Assembly: GCA_050698015.1 (NCBI GenBank)
Contig: JBOHAU010000114.1
Location: 1-14,209 of the forward strand
From: JACDAN01 sp050698015
GTDB lineage: Bacteria > Actinomycetota > Thermoleophilia > Gaiellales > Gaiellaceae
Direction: 5' to 3'
Length of the DNA: 14,209 nt
Below the pieces are notes generated by a model. That model worked only from the letters and a program-made list of their open reading frames with translations, was not told the origin of the DNA and made no database searches. A program made the position numbers and the translations under genes. Below, piece by piece: positions 1 through 5,091 of the stretch (positions are counted from its first letter, which is position 1; every line of letters begins with the position of its first letter).

Positions 1-1
1 G

Positions 2-127
2 ACAGCGCGGCTTTGGGACGACGGGATCATCGATCCGCTCGATACGCGGCGCGTACTCGCACTTGGGATCTCAGCCGCGCTGAACGCGCCGATTCCCGAG
101 AGCCAGTTCGGCATCTTTCGGATGTAG
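2..127 (+). CDS. mccB: Acyl-CoA carboxylase carboxyltransferase (methylcrotonyl-CoA carboxylase beta-like), C-terminal end only
   Basis: Only the last 41 codons are present, read in frame from base 2 to the TAG at 125-127; the gene begins left of the window. The peptide contains ARLWDDGIIDP, then DTRRVLALGISAALNAPI, and ends FGIFRM. This ending is characteristic of methylcrotonyl-CoA carboxylase beta (LiuB/MccB) and close acyl-CoA carboxylase carboxyltransferases. These enzymes transfer the carboxyl group from carboxybiotin to 3-methylcrotonyl-CoA in cytosolic leucine degradation. The partner alpha subunit with its biotin domain lies 4.9 kb downstream (5067-6692) rather than adjacent. With so little sequence, geranyl-CoA or another carboxylase of the family cannot be excluded, but the carboxyltransferase assignment is firm. 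Confidence 0.85.
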   Translation, partial: TARLWDDGIIDPLDTRRVLALGISAALNAPIPESQFGIFRM

Positions 128-145
128 CAGGAAGCCCGGCGAACG

Positions 146-481
146 CTAGGGCTTCATGGCGTAGTACACGAGCATCGTCGGGCTCGTCCACGACGCCGAG
201 ATCGTTGCGTTTCTCGGAAAGCTCGTGACTCTCCGTGTGTTCCGGCCGTCTCTGTCGACCACATAAAGCTGGTCGCTGATCACAGCCAGCCGGCGGCTCG
301 ACGGATCCCAGGCCGCGGCATATCCGGGCCTCAGCCGCCGCTGCACAGCGCCGGACGGCGTGATGACGAAAACCCGTCCGGTGAAGTCGAATGCCGCAAT
401 CCGCCGGCCGTCCGGAGACCAGTCGAACGTGCCCGCCGCGTCGGCGATCCGCCGAGCGGGCCCCGGTCGCAGGCGACGAAG
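146..481 (-). pseudogene. Remnant of a TolB/PD40-type beta-propeller protein (C-terminal blades)
   Basis: About 110 residues at the C-terminal end of a longer minus-strand open frame read as propeller sequence. A typical PD40 motif (FDWSPDGRRIAAF) is followed by two weaker ones (AAAWDPSSRRLAVIS and ISASWTSPTMLVYY), before a TAG at 146-148. Upstream of about 481 the frame loses propeller character and runs antisense to the small gene at 536-679. The only nearby in-frame start I see is a GTG at 541-543, which would give a non-propeller N-terminus. I therefore read this as the surviving end of a decayed or truncated gene, not a working protein. It resembles in kind the intact 612 aa propeller at 6694-8532 and could be a relic of a paralogue. 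A short genuine protein starting at the GTG remains possible. Confidence 0.5.
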
Positions 482-535
482 GCCTCGAGTTCGTTGCGTT
501 CGGCGCGCCGTTGGACTGGGATTAGTGTTGCCGCC

Positions 536-679
536 ATGCACACGATCGAGTTGACCGACGAGGAGCTGCGGCTCGTGCGCAACGCGCTGCAGTCCTTCCT
601 CGAGGATTTCGGCCACGACGAGGCAGACGTCCTCCGGGCCGTCAAGCAGGTCCTGGCGAAGCTGCCGCGGCCTGCCTAA
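536..679 (+). CDS. Small helical protein, 47 aa, function unknown
   Basis: The frame runs from ATG at 536 to TAA at 677-679. The peptide begins MHTIELTDEELRLVRNALQS, continues with an acidic stretch (FLEDFGHDEADVL) and ends KQVLAKLPRPA. It looks like two amphipathic helices joined by an acidic loop, with no membrane segment and no cysteine. An in-frame extension upstream to 494 is Arg-rich and has no family look, so the internal ATG is preferred. No clear Shine-Dalgarno sequence precedes it. It sits 9 bp ahead of the next gene and probably heads a three-gene operon ending at 1245. I do not recognise a named family. The amino-acid composition and position support a real gene. Confidence 0.6.
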   Translation: MHTIELTDEELRLVRNALQSFLEDFGHDEADVLRAVKQVLAKLPRPA

Positions 680-688
680 CCTGCCGAG

Positions 689-916
689 GTGCCGCTCTTC
701 CGGCGGAAGAACGAGTCGAGGCTTCACCAGATCGGCGAGGCAGAGGCCTACGGGCGTTCCTACGGCGACGTCAGGCGCGACGTCAAGATCGTGAACGTCG
801 AGCCGCGCCGTCCGCGCTACCAGCTCAAGGTGACCGGCGAGTCCCTTCGCGACGCTTTCCTCGACCGGCTGAACAGGCGCGATCCCGCCGACCGGCCGGA
901 CGTGCCCGAGGAGTGA
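689..916 (+). CDS. Small basic protein, 75 aa, function unknown
   Basis: The frame starts at GTG 689 (MPLFRRKNESRLHQIGEAEA) and stops with TGA at 914-916, overlapping the next gene's GTG by 4 bp. The N-terminus is basic, the middle has a likely beta-strand stretch (VKIVNVEPRRPRYQLKVTGES), and the C-terminus is charged and Pro/Asp/Arg-rich, probably disordered. There is no signal peptide or membrane helix. I do not recognise the family. The overlap with 913-1245 implies translational coupling, so it may act with that alpha/beta-barrel protein, but this is inference from position only. Confidence 0.6.
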   Translation: MPLFRRKNESRLHQIGEAEAYGRSYGDVRRDVKIVNVEPRRPRYQLKVTGESLRDAFLDRLNRRDPADRPDVPEE

Positions 917-1245
917 TCGTCCGGCTCGTCATCTGGAACCTCGCCGACTCGAAGACGACGATCGAGGAGCTCCGTCGCTACCTCCGCGACGAGTCGGTGG
1001 ACCTGTTCGAGGACGTCCCGGGCCTGCGCTTCAAGGCCTGGATCTCCGACGAGGCCACCGAGCGGTGGGGCGCGGTCTACCTGTGGGAGTCGAAGGAGGC
1101 GGCTGCGCAGGTCGTGCCGAGCCCGGCCCGCGAGCTGATCGGCAAGGACCCGGACATCGGCGAGGAGTTCGACGTCGAAGCGACGATCGAAGGCCGCTTC
1201 GAGCTCGAGGAGCTGTCCAGGCAGGGCCTCGCCTTCGAATCCTAG
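913..1245 (+). CDS. Dimeric alpha/beta-barrel (YdhR/ABM-like) small protein
   Basis: This 110 aa protein starts at GTG 913, inside the GTGA overlap with the preceding gene. Its order of elements fits the ferredoxin-like dimeric alpha/beta barrel: a beta strand (VRLVIWNLA), a helix (TTIEELRRYLRDES), a strand region with GLRFKAWISDEA, then WGAVYLWESKEAAAQV, a pattern common in YdhR-like and antibiotic-biosynthesis-monooxygenase-like proteins. The C-terminal part (FDVEATIEGRFEL) would be the last strand. Family members are small cytoplasmic dimers, some acting as monooxygenases or binding aromatic compounds; many have no known substrate. Catalytic residues are not identifiable here. It is probably the last gene of the 536-1245 operon, facing convergently towards the FAD oxidoreductase gene. 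Confidence 0.65.
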   Translation: MIVRLVIWNLADSKTTIEELRRYLRDESVDLFEDVPGLRFKAWISDEATERWGAVYLWESKEAAAQVVPSPARELIGKDPDIGEEFDVEATIEGRFELEELSRQGLAFES

Positions 1246-1256
1246 GACCGTCCCGC

Positions 1257-1281
1257 CGGGGCGTGTCCCCGTGCCTGGCAC
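1257..1281. repeat. Adjacent small hairpins, REP-like element in a convergent gap
   Basis: Two perfect inverted repeats lie end to end, sharing base 1271. The first is CGGGG (1257-1261), a 5-nt loop, then CCCCG (1267-1271). The second is GTGCC (1271-1275), a single T, then GGCAC (1277-1281). The unit falls 12 bp after the stop of the plus-strand gene in a convergent gap. That position and shape fit either a terminator or a dispersed REP-like palindromic repeat. Only one copy is visible in this window. Confidence 0.35.
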
Positions 1282-1323
1282 CATGGACCCGCCCGAACGG
1301 CCGTGAGAAAGGCGAGTCGGCGT

Positions 1324-1348
1324 GCCGCGTGGCCCGGAGCTACGCGGC
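1324..1348. terminator. Candidate hairpin terminator after the FAD oxidoreductase gene
   Basis: A perfect 7-bp stem is formed by GCCGCGT (1324-1330) and ACGCGGC (1342-1348), with an 11-nt loop. It lies 24 bp beyond the stop codon of the minus-strand oxidoreductase, between convergent genes. No T-tract follows on either strand, so this is not a textbook intrinsic terminator. In a GC-rich genome such a stem can also arise by chance. Confidence 0.3.
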
Positions 1349-1372
1349 CCGGCGGCAATGACCGCACATGGC

Positions 1373-2407
1373 CTAAAGGACGAGCGTTTCTGGAAAAGTC
1401 GCGCCGGAGAAACGGTCCGGGCGGTAGGGGTCCAAGTCGAACGACGAGCTGCCGGTGAGGAGCTCTTCCGCCACTGCGGCGCCGACCGCCGGTGCCTGCA
1501 TGAACCCGTGGCCGGAGAAGCCGCAAGCCGCATAGACGCCGTCGCCGACCCAGCCGATGATCGGGTGCGCGTCGGGCGTCATGTCGTAGAGGCCGGCCCA
1601 GGCACGCCTGACCGCCACGCCGGCCGCGGCCGGGAACCGATGGGCGATTCGCTCGAGCCAGTCGGCGACAAGCGACTCGTCGACGACCTCGTCGGTCCCC
1701 CACCTCGGCGTGGGCTCGACCATCGCGAGCCGCAGGCCGTCGCCCACCCGCCGGAAGTGGAAGCTCGTCTCGTCCTCGATCGTCATCGGGAGGTCCGAAG
1801 GCAGGTCCGAAACGCGCTCCGTGTCGACGAGCTGCCGGACGAGCGGGCGGATCGGGACGTCGGCGAGCTCGGGCGACGCCGCACCACAGGCGATGACGAG
1901 CACGTCGCAATCGACGTCTCGCGCATCGGTGTGCTCATGCATCTCTGCCCCACCCGCTACGGCTCTCGCGACGAGATGCCGAGTGACCCCCCGAGGATCC
2001 GCGACGCCGTCCTCGCGGCAGATACAGGCGCCGAGGACATCGTCGACTCGCAGGCCGCTGACGAATGACGGGTCGACATCCTCCACCGGCACCCCGAGCT
2101 CGCGCTGGACGTCTCGTCGCGCCTCCATCCGCGCGACGCCCTCTTCGGTCGTCGCTAGGAAGACGTAGCCGACTTGCTCGAAGAGCGGCGAGCCGAGCTC
2201 GGCGAAGAACCTCGCGCTCGCCTGTGCGAGCCGCACCTCAGGTGCGGTCGAGAACTGTTGACGGACGCCGCCCATCGCCTTCCCCGTGGCGCCCGACGCA
2301 ACCTCCGCGCGGTCGCAAAGAATGACGTCGTCCGCCCCACTCCGCACGAGGTGGTACGCGATCGACGCTCCGATCGCACCCGCCCCCGCTACGACGATGC
2401 GAGCCAC
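1373..2407 (-). CDS. FAD-dependent oxidoreductase, DAO family (sarcosine/glycine/D-amino-acid oxidase-like)
   Basis: This 344 aa cytosolic flavoenzyme starts at GTG (2405-2407). It opens with an FAD-binding Rossmann motif (G8-x-G10-x-x-G13 in MARIVVAGAGAIGASIAYHL). A segment SGATGKAMGGVRQQF follows, as in SoxB-like and related DAO proteins. Near the C-terminus are MTPDAHPIIGW and YAACGFSGHGFMQAPAVG, typical of the family's FAD/substrate half. Family members oxidise the C-N bond of glycine, sarcosine, proline-like or D-amino acids to imines. Its start lies inside the end of the upstream DapA-family gene (19 bp overlap), so the two are almost certainly co-translated and may act in one pathway. 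At 344 aa it is slightly shorter than many relatives (about 370-400). The exact substrate cannot be read from sequence. Confidence 0.85.
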   Translation of the reverse strand: MARIVVAGAGAIGASIAYHLVRSGADDVILCDRAEVASGATGKAMGGVRQQFSTAPEVRLAQASARFFAELGSPLFEQVGYVFLATTEEGVARMEARRDVQRELGVPVEDVDPSFVSGLRVDDVLGACICREDGVADPRGVTRHLVARAVAGGAEMHEHTDARDVDCDVLVIACGAASPELADVPIRPLVRQLVDTERVSDLPSDLPMTIEDETSFHFRRVGDGLRLAMVEPTPRWGTDEVVDESLVADWLERIAHRFPAAAGVAVRRAWAGLYDMTPDAHPIIGWVGDGVYAACGFSGHGFMQAPAVGAAVAEELLTGSSSFDLDPYRPDRFSGATFPETLVL

Positions 2408-3183
2408 TGCTCCAGCTCGGCGCGCTCATCTGGATCGAGCGCCCGCAGCGGCGCACGGACGTCCGGACGGACAGGCAGGTCGCGGAGGCCGAGGACGGTC
2501 TTGAGCGCCGACTGAAACGGAAACCGCTCGAGGACGGCACGCTTCTCGGCTCCCCCCTCCGGAAAGGCCGCCGCGAGTCCGGACACGCTCCCGGCCGCGC
2601 CGCGCTCGAGACCGCGTTCGACGAGCGTCTCCGCGCCGATGAAGACGTCGAGCCCTTCGAGCAAATAGGGCTCGACGGCCTCGAACGGCTGGTTCGAAAC
2701 CTTGAGCCCCGCGACCCGGTCGCCCAGCCGCTCGATTACCGACAAAGGGATCGAGTACCCGGTCCTGGCCTTGAACTCGTAGAGATAGAAGGGCACTTCG
2801 CCGGATGCCTCCGCCGCCGCGGCGAAGTGACGGTAGAGCGCCTCCTCGTCATACGCGTAGTACGGCGGTCCGATGACGGCGACCGCGTCGGCGCCGGCTT
2901 CGACGGCGTGGCGTGTGAGCACGACTGTTTCCGCGGTCGTCTGTGCGCCGGCGTGAACCGCGACCTGGAACCGCCGGGCGGTCGAGGAGAGGAAGAGCTC
3001 GACGGCCCGCTTACGTTCCTGGGTCGAGAGCAGGATTCCCTCGCCGGTCGTCCCGAGCGCGAGGATTCCGTCGAGCCCGCCGTCGACGAGGAAGTCCACG
3101 TACGGCGCGAACGCGTCTTCGTCCAACGCCGCGCCGCCGTTCCGCAACGGCGTGATCGCGGCGGCGAGTGATCCGCGCAACAT
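2389..3183 (-). CDS. DapA/N-acetylneuraminate lyase family protein (Schiff-base class I lyase/synthase)
   Basis: The 264 aa protein starts at ATG (3181-3183; MLRGSLAAAITPL) and is a TIM-barrel aldolase-type enzyme. Visible hallmarks are GTTGE (44-48, pyruvate carboxylate binding), PPYY (106-109), Tyr135 in LYEF, Arg140-Thr-Gly and the Schiff-base lysine K161 in GLKVSN. All key residues are present, so it should be active on a pyruvate-like or 2-oxo substrate. It is shorter than typical DapA (about 290 aa). It is coupled to a DAO-family oxidase rather than to lysine genes, so a catabolic role (for example hydroxyproline-type imino-acid deaminase, or another 2-oxo-acid aldolase) is more likely than lysine synthesis; that is inference. 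The open frame continues far upstream to 5001, but that part is antisense to two real genes. The ATG sits 6 nt after a -10-like TATTGT, suggesting a leaderless mRNA. Confidence 0.85.
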   Translation of the reverse strand: MLRGSLAAAITPLRNGGAALDEDAFAPYVDFLVDGGLDGILALGTTGEGILLSTQERKRAVELFLSSTARRFQVAVHAGAQTTAETVVLTRHAVEAGADAVAVIGPPYYAYDEEALYRHFAAAAEASGEVPFYLYEFKARTGYSIPLSVIERLGDRVAGLKVSNQPFEAVEPYLLEGLDVFIGAETLVERGLERGAAGSVSGLAAAFPEGGAEKRAVLERFPFQSALKTVLGLRDLPVRPDVRAPLRALDPDERAELEQWLASS

Positions 3184-3188
3184 GCCCC

Positions 3189-3196
3189 GACAATAA
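3189..3196. promoter_or_regulatory. Shared -10-like element between divergent genes
   Basis: Only 24 bp separate the start codons of the DapA-family gene (minus) and the enoyl-CoA hydratase gene (plus). The AT-rich core reads GACAAT on the plus strand (3189-3194) and TATTGT on the minus strand (3195-3190), each matching 4 of 6 bases of TATAAT. TATTGT ends 6 nt before the minus-strand ATG, which would place the start of transcription at the A of that ATG. On the plus strand the leader would be only a few nucleotides. No good -35 is evident on either side. Confidence 0.4.
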
Positions 3197-3207
3197 GGTC
3201 CGCATCC

Positions 3208-3948
3208 GTGGCAGGGCTTCGGATCGAACGCGATGGGCCCATCCTGCGGGTGACGCTGGCGAAACCCGAGCGCCGCAACGCCTTCGACGCGGAACTGATT
3301 CGCGAGCTGCACCAGGCGTTCTCGGACGTGGGCGACGCGCGGGCTGTCGTGGTCGCCGGAGACGGGCCGAGCTTCTGTGCGGGCGCCGACGTCGAGTGGC
3401 AGCGGGTAGCCGTCGAGCTGTCCTACGAGGAGAACGTCCAGGACGCACTCCGGCTGTACCGGATGCTGGAGGCGATCGACACCTGCCCGGCTCCGGTCGT
3501 CGGGCGAGTCCACGGCTACGCCCTCGGCGGCGGGTCCGGCGTCGCGGCCTGTCTGGACGTCGGAATCGCGTCGGAGGACGCGGTGTTCGGCTTCTCCGAG
3601 GTGAAGCTCGGGATCATTCCGGCGGTGATCTCGCCGTTCGTCCTGCCGCGGATCGACGAGGCGGCGCGGCGCTACTTCCTCACCGGAGAGCGCTTCGACG
3701 CGCAGACGGCCCTGCGGATCGGGCTGGTCAGCGAAGTGACAGACGATCTGGATGGCGCAGTCGAGCGCGTGGTCGGCGAGCTGCTCACTTCGGGGCCCGA
3801 GGCGACGCGCGAGGCGAAGCAGCTCGTGCGGCAGCGCCCGGGCGGCGAGGACGCGGCGCAGATCGCCGCTCGTCTGCGCTCGGGCGCCGAAGGGCAAGAC
3901 GGTCTGCGCGCGTTTCTCGAGCGGCGCAAACCCGCCTGGACGGACTAG
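3208..3948 (+). CDS. liuC: Enoyl-CoA hydratase/isomerase family protein, methylglutaconyl-CoA hydratase (LiuC)-like
   Basis: This 246 aa crotonase-fold protein starts at GTG 3208. The oxyanion-hole segments are FCAGADV (57-62) and ALGGGSG (105-111). SEVKLGIIPAVISPFVLP (130-147) strongly recalls the LiuC/AtuE group, which hydrates 3-methylglutaconyl-CoA to HMG-CoA in leucine degradation. Glu131 matches the second catalytic Glu of classical crotonases (rat E164). The position of the first (E144) appears to be Gly111, which I believe also occurs in bacterial LiuC-type proteins. The protein is cytosolic. It heads a plus-strand operon with an MFS transporter (9 bp gap) and the biotin-dependent carboxylase alpha subunit. 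That context supports the leucine/isovalerate assignment, although another short-chain enoyl-CoA substrate is possible. Confidence 0.8.
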   Translation: MAGLRIERDGPILRVTLAKPERRNAFDAELIRELHQAFSDVGDARAVVVAGDGPSFCAGADVEWQRVAVELSYEENVQDALRLYRMLEAIDTCPAPVVGRVHGYALGGGSGVAACLDVGIASEDAVFGFSEVKLGIIPAVISPFVLPRIDEAARRYFLTGERFDAQTALRIGLVSEVTDDLDGAVERVVGELLTSGPEATREAKQLVRQRPGGEDAAQIAARLRSGAEGQDGLRAFLERRKPAWTD

Positions 3949-3957
3949 CGCCCGCCA

Positions 3958-5091
3958 GTGCGGAAGCTCCTGCTGCTCGTCGGCGGCATCGTCTTCGTCG
4001 ACACGATGTTCTTTGCGGCGCTGACACCGCTGCTGCCCGAATACGCGGACGATTACGACCTCTCGAAGGCGGGAGCAGGTCTTCTGGCTGCGGCGTACCC
4101 GGCGGGCGCTCTCGTCGGAGCGGTTCCGAGCGGCCTCGTGACGGCGAGGGTCGGCGCGCGGCCGGCTGCCGTCGCCGGGCTGGTCGTGATCGCGGTCTCG
4201 ACCTTCGTCTTTGCAACGGCGGACTCGATCTGGCTGCTCGACCTTTCGCGGTTCGTGCAGGGCATCGGCAGCTCGCTCGCCTGGACCGCGGGACTCACTT
4301 GGCTCGTCAGCGAGACGCCGGCCGACCGCCGCGGGCAGACGATCGGATCGGCGATGGCCGCAGCGATCGTCGGGGCCCTCTTCGGCCCGGTCCTCGGCGG
4401 GGTGGCGTCGGTGGTCGGACAACCGGCGGCGTTCGGCGCCGTCGGCCTCGCCACGATCGCCCTCGCCGTGTGGGCACTTGCGACGAGTGCGCCTCCTCGA
4501 GCGCAGGTCCAACCCCTCGCTGTCTTGTTCACCTCCCTGCGCAATTCGCGGATCGCGCTCGGCGTCTGGCTCGTTGCGCTGCCGGCGCTCTTCTTCGGCG
4601 TCCTCTCCGTGCTCGCACCCCTTCGCCTCGAGGAGCTCGGGTTCGGGGCCGTCGCGATCGGCACGCTCTGGCTCTCGGCGGCGGCACTCGAGGCGGTCGT
4701 CAATCCGCTCGTGGGTCGCATCTCGGACCGCGTCGGCCGCTTCCGCCCGATGCGCGTCTCGGTCGTCGCCGGCGGAGTCATGGCCGTGCTGCTCCCGTGG
4801 CCGGCGAACGCATACGTGCTGGCTGCGCTCGTGATCGTGGCCAGCATCTCCTTCGGCAGCTTCTGGACGCCGGCGATGGCGCTGCTCTCCGACGAGGCTG
4901 AACGGGCGGGGCTCGACTACGCCTATGCCTTCGCGCTGATGAATCTGGCCTGGGCCCCAGGACACACATTCGGGGCGTCCGGAGGCGGTGCGCTCGCCCA
5001 CTTCACGAGCGACGCCGTCCCCTACCTCGTCCTGGCCGCGTGCTGCCTGCTTACGTTTGGCCTGCTGTGGCGATCCAGAAGCTCCTCGTAG
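3958..5091 (+). CDS. Major facilitator superfamily transporter (DHA1-like), substrate unknown
   Basis: This 377 aa integral membrane protein starts at GTG 3958, 9 bp after the hydratase. About 12 hydrophobic segments can be traced, beginning with LLLLVGGIVFVDTMFFAALTPLLP. The first-half motif A is degenerate (SGLVTARVGARPA, lacking the usual acidic residue), while the second-half copy (VGRISDRVGRFRP) is intact. The C-terminus is short and polar (LLWRSRSSS). MFS proteins of this type move small molecules by proton exchange or symport. Its last 25 bp overlap the start of the carboxylase alpha gene, indicating tight co-expression with leucine-type acyl-CoA genes. It might import or export a branched-chain acid or related metabolite, but nothing in the sequence fixes the substrate. 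Confidence 0.85.
   Translation: MRKLLLLVGGIVFVDTMFFAALTPLLPEYADDYDLSKAGAGLLAAAYPAGALVGAVPSGLVTARVGARPAAVAGLVVIAVSTFVFATADSIWLLDLSRFVQGIGSSLAWTAGLTWLVSETPADRRGQTIGSAMAAAIVGALFGPVLGGVASVVGQPAAFGAVGLATIALAVWALATSAPPRAQVQPLAVLFTSLRNSRIALGVWLVALPALFFGVLSVLAPLRLEELGFGAVAIGTLWLSAAALEAVVNPLVGRISDRVGRFRPMRVSVVAGGVMAVLLPWPANAYVLAALVIVASISFGSFWTPAMALLSDEAERAGLDYAYAFALMNLAWAPGHTFGASGGGALAHFTSDAVPYLVLAACCLLTFGLLWRSRSSS

Noticed and set aside
1322..2068. 248-residue plus-strand frame
   Set aside because: It is antisense to the FAD oxidoreductase, which has clear family motifs. The plus frame does not.
3184..5001. Long minus-strand open frame extending the DapA-family gene to 870 residues
   Set aside because: The added sequence is rich in Arg, Glu, Asp and Pro without any domain and lies antisense to the hydratase and transporter genes. 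It is a by-product of GC-rich third positions.
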